This document shows positions 1-8,996 of a DNA stretch of 64,000 bases, piece after piece. The notes beneath the pieces were generated by a model. It searched no databases. It saw only the letters and a program-made list of their open reading frames with translations, and had not been told where the DNA came from. The stretch is from assembly GCF_017876535.1 (NCBI RefSeq), contig NZ_JAGIOF010000001.1, positions 1,364,001 to 1,428,000 on the forward strand. Direction: 5' to 3'. This stretch comes from Paeniglutamicibacter kerguelensis. Lineage in GTDB: Bacteria > Actinomycetota > Actinomycetes > Actinomycetales > Micrococcaceae. The number at the start of each line of letters is the position of its first letter. Position 1 is the stretch's first letter. The position numbers and the translations under genes were made by a program.

Positions 1-427
1 TCTTGCCGCGGAAGAAGTGGTTGAAGCCCACCTCGTACAGGGTGGCGGCGCCGGCGTAGGTGGAGATGTGCCCGCCGACGCCCACGCCGGGGCGCTGGCC
101 GCGGTGCACCATGACGGCGGCGTTCCAGCGCATGTAGGCGCGGTAGCGGCGTTCGACCTGCTCGTCGCCCGGGAACTCGGGTTCCTGGTCCACGGGAATG
201 GTGTTCACGTAATCCGTGGTGGTGACCATGGGGACGCCCACGGACTTTGCGCCGGCGCGCTGCAGCAGCGAACGGACAATGTACTGGGCACGTTCGGTGC
301 CCTGAGTCTCAACCAGATCGTCGAAGGACTCAAGCCATTCGGCGGTCTCCTCCGGATCTCGATCTGGCAACTGGCTAGTCAAGCCGCTACGGATGTGAGA
401 GATATGTTCCTCTACAGCCACGTCCAT
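1..427 (-). CDS. aceE: Pyruvate dehydrogenase E1 component, homodimeric type (N-terminal part)
   Basis: The gene runs off the left edge, so only about 142 N-terminal residues are visible. It is the thiamine-diphosphate E1 subunit that decarboxylates pyruvate and passes the acetyl group to E2 lipoate in the cytoplasm. Recognisable family stretches are [38 protein letters not shown] and [20 protein letters not shown]. The ATG at 427 has a GAGGAGAAG ribosome site immediately upstream. The divergent DUF3052 and peroxiredoxin genes match the usual actinobacterial order at this locus. Confidence 0.95.
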   Translation of the reverse strand, partial: MDVAVEEHISHIRSGLTSQLPDRDPEETAEWLESFDDLVETQGTERAQYIVRSLLQRAGAKSVGVPMVTTTDYVNTIPVDQEPEFPGDEQVERRYRAYMRWNAAVMVHRGQRPGVGVGGHISTYAGAATLYEVGFNHFFRGK

Positions 428-759
428 CTTCTCCTCGTTATGGGGTACAGCGGGGGCTGTGTGCCGAACGAAAGTTTCGTGTTCAGCACACAGTGGCGTT
501 GCAAACGCCAAAGTTTGTGGCCCGTTCCTCAAGGGTGGTTGGTCGCGGACCTTCGCTTACACTCTAGTGCTCGGCGGTGCTCAACCTGTACCTGAGTTGC
601 TTGCGAGAAAGTCGTTGACGGTGCTCAGATGGGGTCTCGGACGGCAAAAGTGGGTCGAAGTCATCACTATTTCGGCGTGTTGGAGCCTCTGCGCTTGATG
701 GGAGCGCAAAAAGGGTGTTTGGTTGTACCAGACGCTTGAACACCAGCAGGAGGAGTGAC
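428..759. promoter_or_regulatory. Divergent aceE / DUF3052 intergenic region with two palindromes
   Basis: No gene is visible here. On the aceE side are a perfect CGAAAGTTTCG palindrome (469-479) and an inverted repeat GGCGTT-gca-AACGCC (495-509). Both lie 40-85 bases upstream of the aceE start, where a regulator of pyruvate dehydrogenase would bind. That role is inferred from position only. Confidence 0.4.
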
Positions 760-1176
760 GTGAGCGACGCCGCACCGGCAAAGCACGAAGCCGCACAGAA
801 AATGGGCTTCAAAGATGGGGACCTGATTCAGGAACTCGGATACGACGACGATGTGGACTTTGACCTCCGCGATTCCCTAGAGGAAACGGTGGGCTCCGAG
901 CTACTTACTGAAGAAGATCACGAGGTAGTAGACGGCATCGTCTACTGGTGGCGTGCCGACGACGGGGATCTAGTTGATGCCCTGGTCGATTCGCTGGTCA
1001 GCCTGGATGAGAAGGGTGTTGTGTGGCTGTTGACCCCAAAGTCGGGGCGCGACGGCTATGTGACACCTGCAACAATCCAAGAGGATGCACCAACCGCGGG
1101 ACTTCATGTGACAAATACCGAGGGTGTTTCCGAGGACTGGTCGGCAACCCGACTGGTTGCACGCCGCAAGAACTAG
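760..1176 (+). CDS. DUF3052 family protein
   Basis: A 138-residue acidic soluble protein of a conserved actinobacterial family with no assigned biochemical function. The start is the GTG at 760, preceded by AGGAGGAG. The body contains ELGYDDDVDFDLRDSLE and VDGIVYWWRADDGDLVDALV, both typical of the family. It is divergent from aceE and followed five bases later by a peroxiredoxin, the same order as the aceE-Rv2239c-ahpE neighbourhood of mycobacteria. Co-transcription with the peroxiredoxin is likely. Confidence 0.85.
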   Translation: MSDAAPAKHEAAQKMGFKDGDLIQELGYDDDVDFDLRDSLEETVGSELLTEEDHEVVDGIVYWWRADDGDLVDALVDSLVSLDEKGVVWLLTPKSGRDGYVTPATIQEDAPTAGLHVTNTEGVSEDWSATRLVARRKN

Positions 1177-1180
1177 GGCG

Positions 1181-1672
1181 TTGGAAACATCACAATCGGT
1201 TTCCGGGAATGAAATCCCGGCGCCGGGGGCCGGTGAAGTGGCCCCGGGCTTTGTCTTGCCCAATCAGCACGGGGAACTCATCGACTCCCGTGCGTTGGGG
1301 GAGCAGGCCTACTTTTTAGTCTTTTACCCGTTCGCGTTTTCCGCGGTCTGTGGGTCGGAGCTTGAAGAGCTCGAAAAAGCACGAAATGAATTCACCGCCC
1401 GGGGTGTGCGCATCCTGGGGGTATCGGTGGATCACAAGTTCGCATTGCGAACCTACGCCGATCAATCCCGATTCGGGTTTGATTTGTTGGCCGACTTTTG
1501 GCCACACGGTGCCGTTGCCTCAGGTTACGGTGCCTTCGATTTTGAGTCAGGCGCGGCAACGCGTCACACGTTCCTCATCCGTGGAACACATGTGGTTGAT
1601 TCCTTTAGTTCACCCATCCATCAGGCGCGCGCCATCGCTCGCTACAGAGAGGCGATTGACCTACTCACCTAG
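1181..1672 (+). CDS. AhpE/Bcp-type peroxiredoxin
   Basis: A thiol peroxidase of 163 residues that would reduce hydroperoxides in the cytoplasm. The peroxidatic cysteine lies in FYPFAFSAVCGSEL, equivalent to the AhpE active-site loop. ILGVSVDHKFALRTYADQ and the C-terminal region fit the AhpC-TSA fold. A TTG at 1181 gives the usual AhpE length and starts just after the DUF3052 stop. A longer ATG start at 1124 would overlap that gene and add residues unlike the family, so TTG is preferred but not certain. Confidence 0.85.
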   Translation: METSQSVSGNEIPAPGAGEVAPGFVLPNQHGELIDSRALGEQAYFLVFYPFAFSAVCGSELEELEKARNEFTARGVRILGVSVDHKFALRTYADQSRFGFDLLADFWPHGAVASGYGAFDFESGAATRHTFLIRGTHVVDSFSSPIHQARAIARYREAIDLLT

Positions 1673-1673
1673 C

Positions 1674-1709
1674 AGTTGTCGAAGATCACATTGCGTCGAT
1701 TCGACAACT
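1674..1709 (+). terminator. Stem-loop after the peroxiredoxin gene
   Basis: Inverted repeat AGTTGTCGAA (1674-1683) and TTCGACAACT (1700-1709), which starts at the stop codon. It has no U tract, so it is a weak intrinsic or Rho-assisted terminator. Confidence 0.6.
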
Positions 1710-1792
1710 AGGGTGGGTCATCCGCTAAGTTAGTTACTTGTCACGAACACTTCGAACGGAAGTTATTCCGCACGAACCAGTAGTGTCGAGAA

Positions 1793-1868
1793 GGGCCTTT
1801 AGCTCAGCTGGTAGAGCGTCACGTTTACACCGTGAATGTCATCGGTTCGATCCCGGTAGGGCCCACCA
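1793..1868 (+). tRNA. tRNA-Val(TAC)
   Basis: Complete cloverleaf with acceptor stem GGGCCTT/AGGGCCC, D-arm AGCTCAGCTGGTAGAGC, anticodon loop TTTACAC (anticodon TAC) and T-arm GGTTCGATCCC. CCA is encoded (1866-1868). An identical tRNA body recurs at 13274, and a decayed copy lies at 8871. Confidence 0.97.
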
Positions 1869-1871
1869 AAG

Positions 1872-1920
1872 AAAAACCCGCAGTTCCCCACGGTTACGCC
1901 GATGGGAACTGCGGGTTTTT
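1872..1920 (+). terminator. Strong intrinsic terminator of tRNA-Val
   Basis: A 17-bp stem, AAAAACCCGCAGTTCCC (1872-1888) with GGGAACTGCGGGTTTTT (1904-1920), ends in a T tract. A near-copy follows the decayed tRNA at 8951. Confidence 0.93.
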
Positions 1921-2319
1921 TGTGTTGTGGCACCTATTTTTCGCCCGCCAATGCGTCAGGCGGGGCGGGGTCGAACCTACGCGAAAAAGGGTCAAGGCTT
2001 TTCACAGAGTCGGGCTGGAACGATCATCCCACGGCCGAAACAGGGCCCCGGGCCGACGCCAGTTCTGCGACAGACTATCCGGGTCACCGGAAAATCCGAA
2101 AGGCTCGAACTCCGGGTGTCCCGTCCGTGACTTTCGGGCCAAGAGACGCATCAATTTTGCGGCGCACGCAAGGGCCCGACGTTCCCCAAGCTAAGACCTT
2201 CGTTGGCATTGCCTGACAGTTGCCCAATTGGCCGCACCTTCTAGGGATGCAGATAGCAAGGTTTCCTAAGGGTGGGAGTTGCACAGTGATCGTACATTTT
2301 GGTTCCTCTTAGGAGTTGA
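1921..2319. other. Intergenic stretch without visible gene
   Basis: No ORF here has family similarity or a ribosome site. The overlapping frames look like shadow frames. The leader of the surface-protein gene lies at its right end. Confidence 0.5.
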
Positions 2320-4278
2320 TATGAAATCCACTCATTCCGGAAGGCCAGCGCGACGCGCTGTGGCCGGCCGGTACATGCAACGCAAAATCGCTCTGGCCGC
2401 CATCGGGCTGCTGGCATTGACCACCGTGGCCCCGGCACAAGCATCAACCGAGGTCACCGTAAAGAATCCCGGCGGCATTGTTTCCGTCGGCCCAGTGAAT
2501 GCCGATTTCGGTTTCCCAAGCTGGTACCAGGACCGAGCCGGCACACGCGTCGAATTGTGCCTCGATGCACAGAACCCGCTCTGCGGGCTCCTTCCCGGTG
2601 ACGTCCCAAACGAAGATCTCCCCATTTCCTTCCCCGACAATTTCCCCGAGGAAGCCTTCTACATGCTCGCTTCCACAAAGTTGGATCTTCCGGGAGGTGG
2701 ACGGGCCGTACTGGTTCTTGGCGTTGAAGCGGCATTCGCCAACCAAGTACAAGCCGGAGACCAGGTCGTCTTTGGCCGTCAACGCGTCACCGTCCGCGGC
2801 GCCACCCCCAACGCGACCCTGACATTCAGGCACCCCTACGGGACGCTGACCATCGACACCGACGCCGCCGGTGACGGGAAGTTGGTTGAGGATATCTCAC
2901 CGGCCGCCGGAAACTTCACCACGGCCCTGAAAAGCAATATCGGACCATTCCTTCGCTGGGATCCAGCCACCGCACCCGCTGCCCCTAGCGGCTACCTCGG
3001 CGATCCCGGCCAGGAGCACACGGTAACGGGCAGCCCCTTTGGTTACAACAAGTTCTCGGTCAGCGGCGGGGGACTGAACCAGTCCACCAACCTCTTCTCC
3101 CTGCAAGGAAAAATCTCCACCAACACCGGTGTGGAAACGCAGCGAGCTCTGCTCGCAAGTGACATGATCGACGTCTTTGCCAGCAGCGAAGGAACGCAAC
3201 TGCAGGTCGAAGGGCAAGAGGGCAAGTTCAAGACAACCCGATGGAAACAGACCCTGGATCCAAGCGGTTTTACGCACGCATCAAGTTCACCGGTGCCGCG
3301 CCCACACAAATCAAGGTCAGCAACATTGGAGACAAACCGATCAGCAGCTCGGTCGTCAACGTTTCCAAGCCACATGGAATCACCGTGCTGAAGGCCGACT
3401 ATGACGGCACGATCCTGAGTGTCGCCGCGGCATCCCGCTTCGGCAACGCCCTGACCGTCGATGGGCTCGGAGCACTTGCGACCGGAGCCACGCCGGATGC
3501 AACGCAGAGCGCGAACTTCACGGTAGTTGCGCCGCCGGAACGCATCACGCTCTCGGATGCTGCCGGCGGCCAGATGAGCATGGCCGTGAGCATTCTCGGG
3601 GGAGACGCCACCCCCGAAGGTCTGCCACCGGTCACCCCTCAGCCGGATCCCGGACCTGTCATCGACCCGGCCCCGGACCCGGCGGCACCTGCCGTCGCTC
3701 GTGCCACCGCGTCCGTCACAAGCATCAACTATGGAGGCTCCGTGGTCCTTGACGGCAGCACCTCCACCGGAGCAGTCAGCTACAAATAGTCGCAGGTGGC
3801 CGGTGCGCCGGTCACGCTGTCCAGTACTACGACCGCCAAGCCAACGCTCAGCATGCCGTTTTTCGCCAAGGCCTCTGACACGGTTCCGGCCGTGGTTCCG
3901 GCCGCAGTCCCGATCCGAATGCGGCTGATGGTGACCAATGCGGCAGGCGTGGCCAGCGCTCCGGCCACCGTGGAACTCATTTTGAGGACCGACGCCGTGA
4001 GCATTTCCGCCGGAACCAGGCACCGTTTGGGTACAGAGTTCAGGATTGCGCGCACGGCAGTCCAACCCGGTGCCGCGGTGCAGCCGACACCCGGCACCGC
4101 GTTGATGATCTACAACACCACCCCCGGGAGCCCCGTGACCAAGTTGGGCACGGCGGTTGTCGACGCGACCAACAATTGGCAGCTAAAGATCAAACCCGGT
4201 CCCAACCGGCAGATTACATCCGTCATGGTGCAGTCCACCCGGGGTTCGGTTGCAACGACTGCGGTAGCCAATCGCTGA
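2320..4278 (+). pseudogene. Secreted surface protein gene, broken by a frameshift and a nonsense codon
   Basis: The start ATG (2320) has a TAGGAG site. The product opens with a signal peptide (positive region to about residue 25, hydrophobic IALAAIGLLALTTVA, cleavage near AQA-ST). The next roughly 300 residues hold VGPVNADFGFPSWYQD and ISFPDNFPEEAFYMLA, resembling a family of uncharacterised actinobacterial exported proteins. Near 3236-3240 reading must move from frame 2 to frame 1. One missing C in the ACAACC-CGATGG run restores the frame. A proline-rich linker (PQPDPGPVIDPAPDP) follows. Then an Ig/PKD-like domain is cut by TAG at 3787-3789, where YK-stop-SQVAGAPVTLS implies an original Trp. 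Similarity resumes in frame to 4278. Two lesions suggest real decay; the first could be a sequencing error. Confidence 0.75.
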
Positions 4279-4305
4279 GGCCCATCACCGGGCTAGCACC
4301 ACCTG

Positions 4306-4345
4306 CTCCGTGGTTGCCGACTTACTTTTGCCGGCAACCACGGAG
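4306..4345 (+). terminator. Stem-loop after the surface-protein pseudogene
   Basis: Perfect 14-bp stem CTCCGTGGTTGCCG (4306-4319) / CGGCAACCACGGAG (4332-4345) with a 12-base loop. Confidence 0.75.
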
Positions 4346-4503
4346 GCTTTGTGCACTCCCTGGGTCGTTGAAGCGATTCCGAAAGCCTGCCTCCCTAATT
4401 TCAGGGATGCCTGCACCCTCGAATGGGGCTTATGGGTCGAACGCCGTGCGGGAAGCATGGGTCTTGTCATATTTGGGGAGACACTCGATTGGGGGGTTTC
4501 GAC

Positions 4504-5484
4504 GTGAAGATAATCAATGGGGAATTCGGGGACCAATTGGCAGCTGGGCCTCTGATGAATGCCAAGATCCTGGGAACGATTCGGATCTGCCGGGGAAATG
4601 AGGTGTTGAACGCCCAGCAACTGGGAGGACCGAAATCTCGGCAGATCCTGGAAATCCTGCTCATGCACTTGGGTACTCCGGTTTCCAAGGGCAAGCTTGT
4701 CGACCTGTTGTGGGACGGGGCGGCTCCGGCAGCGGCCGTGTCGACCCTGGAGTCATATGTCTCGGTGCTTCGCCGCTGTCTGCAGCCCGGCCAAGGAAAG
4801 AGCGGCGTGCTGAAGACCACGACAGGTGGCTACCTGTTGGAACAAGAAATGATCGACCTCGATCTCGCACGCTTTAGCGAACTGCTTGCCCGCGCCGAAC
4901 ATTCCGGGGCGAAGCAGGCGTATGCCCTCTTGCAAGAGGCGCTCCACATGGCGAACGAACCGCTACTGGGCAACGAACTGCTACCCGAATGGGCCGAAAA
5001 CGAACGGCGCATGCACGCGGCACGGGTTGCTGCCGCCGGAGTACATGCTGCGGAGGCGGCCCTGGAGCTGGGACTGGCATCCGAAGCGGTCCGTTGGGCT
5101 CAACGCGTATTGGACGGCGATGCGCTGAACGAACCTGCGTGGACGTGCATGATCCTGGGCTTGGAACAAGGCCGGAATCCGGTGCAGGGATTACAGGCAT
5201 TTGAACGATGCCGCCGGGTCATGGACCGGGAAATGGGCTGCCAGCCGGGGCCGGTCCTGCAAAGTGCACAGGCACGCATGTTGCTCGACACCTCGGCGGA
5301 AAACGACGATTTTGGCCAAGTCATCCGGGCCTTGTTGGCCATCCAGGGCTCGCTCATGGGCAAGAGCCAGCTGGCACGTCCCAGCGAGGCTCATTCTGCG
5401 GCAGAACTGGAGTTCACCGTTCAAGAAGCCGGGACGATCGTCGCGGGGTATGTGCAACGCGCCTTGGTTCAGGTCGTGGCCTGA
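4504..5484 (+). CDS. SARP-type regulator (winged helix + BTAD), copy 1
   Basis: A 326-residue cytoplasmic transcription factor. Residues about 20-105 form an OmpR-like winged helix (KILGTIRICRG, GGPKSRQILEILLMHLG, STLESYVSVLRRCL). About 110-255 form the bacterial transcriptional activation domain (DLDLARFSELLARAE, NEPLLGNELLPEWAENE, GLQAFERCRRVMDREMGCQP). The tail is unassigned. The GTG at 4504 is chosen because similarity to copy 2 begins exactly there and a G-run sits 7 bases upstream. No DNA-binding target is known. The downstream response regulator is a pseudogene, so this copy may have lost its partner. Confidence 0.85.
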   Translation: MKIINGEFGDQLAAGPLMNAKILGTIRICRGNEVLNAQQLGGPKSRQILEILLMHLGTPVSKGKLVDLLWDGAAPAAAVSTLESYVSVLRRCLQPGQGKSGVLKTTTGGYLLEQEMIDLDLARFSELLARAEHSGAKQAYALLQEALHMANEPLLGNELLPEWAENERRMHAARVAAAGVHAAEAALELGLASEAVRWAQRVLDGDALNEPAWTCMILGLEQGRNPVQGLQAFERCRRVMDREMGCQPGPVLQSAQARMLLDTSAENDDFGQVIRALLAIQGSLMGKSQLARPSEAHSAAELEFTVQEAGTIVAGYVQRALVQVVA

Positions 5485-5516
5485 ACCAAGGCGTCCAGAA
5501 TCCTCGCACAGGACCG

Positions 5517-5890
5517 AGCATCCGAATCGCGATGCGCACCGGTGATGCCACGGCGCATGCCATCCAGCGCGTCGATTCCATAGGCATCTGCGTATTCCTG
5601 CCCAAGGGCGGTACGTTTTGCATCATTTTGAAGGTACTGCAAACGGAGCGCCGCGGAGACTTCATGTCGCTCCCGTATTGATCGCTCCCAGGCACACGCT
5701 CGGCCGATCCGTGGAACCCCATGGCCCGACGCTGGCCATGCATGAACTTGATATGCCTCGGCACATGGCCGACGGCCACGATGTTGCCAGGAAAGCGAAG
5801 GCACGTAGCATTTCCACTCATGGCTACATGCAGTACATCGTGGCGTAGCTCGATGCACGCACCCGGTTGGAGGCTGTAGAGACGGTCGCC
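5517..5890 (+). pseudogene. Decayed LuxR-type response regulator, paralogue of 10960-11631
   Basis: Two segments in shifting frames align with the intact regulator downstream of SARP copy 2. IRIAMRTGDATAHAIQR and GICVFLPKGG (to the stop near 5681) match the end of the receiver domain. ELDMPRHMADGHDVARKAK, ISTHGYMQYIVA, an in-frame TAG, then LDARTRLEAVETVA match the LuxR helix-turn-helix. The first half of the receiver, including the phospho-acceptor aspartate, is missing. The position directly after a SARP gene matches the intact module. Confidence 0.85.
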
Positions 5891-6170
5891 GGGCCACCTT
5901 GAACAGTGAATTGATCAGTCAAAACATGAGTCCGCCAACGTCCGCGCAATGCGGTCGAGCAAAGCTGCTCCGGCGGCCAACGCGCCAATGGTTGTCGATC
6001 GTGTAGGGCCGCCACCCGGCGCATCTGCTCTGGCCGGCAGGTGGTGGTTTCCTAGGGGTGTGTAACGATAGCCACTCGGCTGGTGTCCAAGGGGTGAGAG
6101 GCTTTGATTCTGCATTTTGATATATGACAACATTGGGCAGTCGATTTGACGAACTGCTTTAGGAGTACAA

Positions 6171-7343
6171 ATGTCACCAGCGCCCAGCAAAGCGACCATG
6201 GCTGAAATTACGAAGCTGATCGGTTTTGATACCACAAGCCGGGACAGCAACCTTCCCCTGATCGAGTACGTCGTGGAACGCCTTGAGGCCGTGGGCGTCG
6301 ACCCGACACTGGTGCACAACAACGAGGGCAACAAGGCCAACCTGCTGGCCACCATTCCGGCCGCAGACGGCACCCGAACCGGCGGCATCGTGCTCTCGGG
6401 CCATACCGACGTTGTTCCCGTCGACGGGCAGGTCTGGAGCAGCGACCCGTTCATCCCCGAGATCCGCGACGGCAAGCTTTACGCCCGCGGCACCTGCGAC
6501 ATGAAGACCTTCGTGGCTGTCATCCTTGCCAAGCTCGAGTCGATCGCAGCGGCAAAACTGAACGAACCGATCCACCTGGCTTTCTCCTACGACGAGGAAG
6601 TCGGCTGCCTCGGCGCCGTGGACCTGGTCGCCGCCATCACCGAAGCCGGCTTGAACCCGCGCGGCTGCATCGTGGGGGAGCCCACCAGCATGCGTGTGGT
6701 CCGAGGCCACAAGTCCGTCAACGTCATCCGAGTGGATTTCCACGGCGTCGCTGCCCACTCCTCGCTGACCACCCAGGGCGTCAACGCCATTTCGGCTGCG
6801 GCGGAATTCACCCGCGTCGTGGACTCGATGGCGCAGGGCTTCAAGCAGGACGGCCCGTTCGATGAGGCCTTCATCGTCCCTTACACCACCACCACGGTGA
6901 ACAAGATCGACGGCGGCATCGCCGTGAACACCATTCCGGCCGAATGCACCTTGCACTTCGAGTTCCGTTCGATCGCCGCCGATGACCCGACCGAACTCAT
7001 CGAGCGCTTCCGGGCGGAAGCGATGCGCATCGAGGAATCCATGCGGGAGCAGAGCAGGGATGTCCGCGTCGAGTTCACCGTGCTGGCACAGACCCCGGGC
7101 CTGGACACGCCCGAAGACGCCGGAGTCGTCGCACTGGCCGCCGAACTGGGCGGCATCCCCAGCCCCGACAAGGCCACCTACGGCACCGAGGCCGGTCTGT
7201 TCTTCAACGCGGGCATCCCCACCGTCGTTTGCGGCCCCGGCGACATCGCCCAGGCCCACGCCCCGGACGAGTTCATCGAACTTGACCAGATCGCCGCATG
7301 CGAGGCGTACATCGAGAACCTCTTGGCCAAGCTGAGCGCCTGA
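6171..7343 (+). CDS. argE: M20 family deacylase, acetylornithine deacetylase-like (ArgE)
   Basis: A 390-residue cytoplasmic zinc amidohydrolase that would release an acyl group from an N-acyl amino acid, N-acetylornithine being the best-known substrate. Motifs in order: VLSGHTDVVPVDG (metal His/Asp), ARGTCDMKTFVA (bridging Asp), YDEEVGCLGA (catalytic Glu-Glu), GEPTSM, the dimerisation lid HGVAAHSS, and CGPGDIAQAHAPDEF near the C-terminus. TTTAGGAG precedes the ATG. The MHS transporter starts 48 bases later, so uptake and deacylation of one substrate is plausible. Being outside an arginine operon, it may not serve arginine synthesis. Confidence 0.85.
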   Translation: MSPAPSKATMAEITKLIGFDTTSRDSNLPLIEYVVERLEAVGVDPTLVHNNEGNKANLLATIPAADGTRTGGIVLSGHTDVVPVDGQVWSSDPFIPEIRDGKLYARGTCDMKTFVAVILAKLESIAAAKLNEPIHLAFSYDEEVGCLGAVDLVAAITEAGLNPRGCIVGEPTSMRVVRGHKSVNVIRVDFHGVAAHSSLTTQGVNAISAAAEFTRVVDSMAQGFKQDGPFDEAFIVPYTTTTVNKIDGGIAVNTIPAECTLHFEFRSIAADDPTELIERFRAEAMRIEESMREQSRDVRVEFTVLAQTPGLDTPEDAGVVALAAELGGIPSPDKATYGTEAGLFFNAGIPTVVCGPGDIAQAHAPDEFIELDQIAACEAYIENLLAKLSA

Positions 7344-7391
7344 GCGCCGGCGCAAAATCCCCCAAACCTAGTACTCTCCAAGGAGAAACAC

Positions 7392-8666
7392 ATGGCTGAC
7401 GTAATAACCGTCACCCCGCAGCAGCTTGCCGCTGCCAAGAAAGCGGTGATCAGCAGCTCCATCGGCGCCGCCCTCGAGTGGTTCGACATCATCGTCTACG
7501 CGACCTTCGCCGTGGTCATTGCCGAGAACTTCTATCCCGAGTCCGATGGCACCTTCGCGCTGATGCTCACTTTTGCGACGTTCGCGATCTCGTACCTGAT
7601 TCGCCCGTTGGGCGGCATGGTGCTGGGCAGCTACGCGGACCGCAAGGGCCGGAAAAACGCGCTGACGCTGACCCTGCTGCTGATGATGCTCGGCACCCTC
7701 ATCATGGCGGTGGCTCCCACCTACGCCCAGGTCGGTGTCTGGGGCGCGGTGATCATCCTGATTTCACGCCTCGTCCAGGGCTTCTCCGCCGGCGGTGAGT
7801 TCGGGACCGCCACCGCCTTCCTGATCGAGACCGCACCGAACCGAAAGGCCTTCTACTCCTCCTGGCAGGTTGCCGCGCAGGGCGCCTCGATGTTGCTGGC
7901 CTCGGCCTTCGGTTTTGCGCTGACCCAATGGCTCTCAACCGAGGCGCTGTATAGCTGGGGTTGGCGCGTACCGTTCTTCGTCGGTCTGCTGATCGGGCCG
8001 GTGGGCCTCTACATCCGCGCCAGGCTCGATGAAACGGAGGAATTCATCAAGGGCGAGAAGGAGCACGCGCCATTGAAGGTGCTGCTGGTCAACCACTACG
8101 GCCGCCTGCTGGCAGGTTCCGCTGTTATCGGCGTGGCCACCATCTCCGTCTACATGATTCTGTACATGCCGACATTCGCGGTGAAGAACCTTCACATTCC
8201 GGCCACCGCGGCATTCCTCGGCGGCGTTGTTGCCGGGTTGGTCGCGCTGGTCGGTGTTCCCTTCGTGGGCCACCTGGCCGATCGCGTGGGCCCCGCCAAA
8301 GTCATGACTTACGCGGCGATCGCCGCGCTCTTGCTCGCATGGCCGCTGTTCCAGCTCATGGTCACCAACCCGACGGTGCCGATGCTGATCATTGTCATTG
8401 CCCTGTTGGGTGTGCTCATGGCGTTCTACTTCGGTCCGCTGCCGGCGCTGCTATCTTCGATGTTCCCGTCGTCGATTCGTGGCACGGGCCTGGCCGTGAC
8501 ATACAACGTCGGGGTTACCCTGCTCGGCGGCATAGCGCCGCTCGTGCTGACCTGGCTGTTGAGCGTCACAGGATCGCTGAACGCGCCAAGCCTCTACTAC
8601 ATGGCGATCGCCGTGATTTCGCTCGTGGGCCTGTACTTCGTGCGCACGCGGTACAACCAGCGCTAG
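7392..8666 (+). CDS. MHS-type MFS transporter (proton symporter)
   Basis: A 424-residue, 12-helix inner-membrane transporter of the metabolite:H+ symporter family (ProP, ShiA, KgtP relatives). The N-terminal ISSSIGAALEWFDIIVYATFA is the classic MHS helix 1. The loop 2-3 motif GSYADRKGRKNAL and RLVQGFSAGGEFGTATAFLIE are diagnostic. A GGAGA site precedes the ATG. It follows the M20 deacylase in the same direction, which suggests import of the acylated amino acid or a related carboxylate. The substrate cannot be read from sequence. Confidence 0.88.
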   Translation: MADVITVTPQQLAAAKKAVISSSIGAALEWFDIIVYATFAVVIAENFYPESDGTFALMLTFATFAISYLIRPLGGMVLGSYADRKGRKNALTLTLLLMMLGTLIMAVAPTYAQVGVWGAVIILISRLVQGFSAGGEFGTATAFLIETAPNRKAFYSSWQVAAQGASMLLASAFGFALTQWLSTEALYSWGWRVPFFVGLLIGPVGLYIRARLDETEEFIKGEKEHAPLKVLLVNHYGRLLAGSAVIGVATISVYMILYMPTFAVKNLHIPATAAFLGGVVAGLVALVGVPFVGHLADRVGPAKVMTYAAIAALLLAWPLFQLMVTNPTVPMLIIVIALLGVLMAFYFGPLPALLSSMFPSSIRGTGLAVTYNVGVTLLGGIAPLVLTWLLSVTGSLNAPSLYYMAIAVISLVGLYFVRTRYNQR

Positions 8667-8835
8667 CGATATGGAGGCGGGGCGGTGCGTTCATCATGGT
8701 GACCCGCGGCCCCCACCACCTGCTGGCTCGGCGGCCCCATTGCCACCAGTGGGCGCGAACTGGATCATTGTCCGGGCAAGGATTGGCCAAGCCTGTTGAC
8801 TCTGTCGTAGATGACCTTCTTGTTGCAAAGCCCAT

Positions 8836-8855
8836 GAACGGAAATCATTCCGTTC
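8836..8855. repeat. Perfect inverted repeat upstream of the tRNA-Val remnant
   Basis: GAACGGAA-atca-TTCCGTTC. The same GAACGGAA...ATTCCG sequence, less symmetrical, lies before the intact tRNA-Val at 1793, so the duplicated segment includes the upstream region. Confidence 0.6.
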
Positions 8856-8870
8856 ACCATGCTAGGTTCT

Positions 8871-8943
8871 GGGCCTCTCTCGGCTGGTTGAGCGCCACGT
8901 CTACACCGTGATTGTCATCGCTTCCATGACGGTAGGACCGCCA
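8871..8943 (+). pseudogene. Decayed tRNA-Val(TAC) copy
   Basis: GGGCCT, GGCTGGTTGAGCG, CCACGTCTACACCGTG (TAC anticodon kept) and GGTAGGACCGCC align with the tRNA-Val at 1793. The T-arm GGTTCGATCCC has become GCTTCCATGAC, and the D-arm and acceptor stem no longer pair. It is followed by a copy of the same terminator, so it is a duplicated, inactivated tRNA gene. Confidence 0.85.
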
Positions 8944-8950
8944 AACAAAT

Positions 8951-8994
8951 ACCCGCAGTCCCCACGGATGCCCCGATGGGAACTGCGGGTTTTT
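8951..8994 (+). terminator. Copy of the tRNA-Val terminator
   Basis: ACCCGCAG-TCCC (8951-8962) pairs with GGGAACTGCGGGT (8978-8990), followed by T residues. It is almost identical to the hairpin at 1872-1920 apart from one lost T and loop changes. Confidence 0.8.
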
Positions 8995-8996
8995 GT

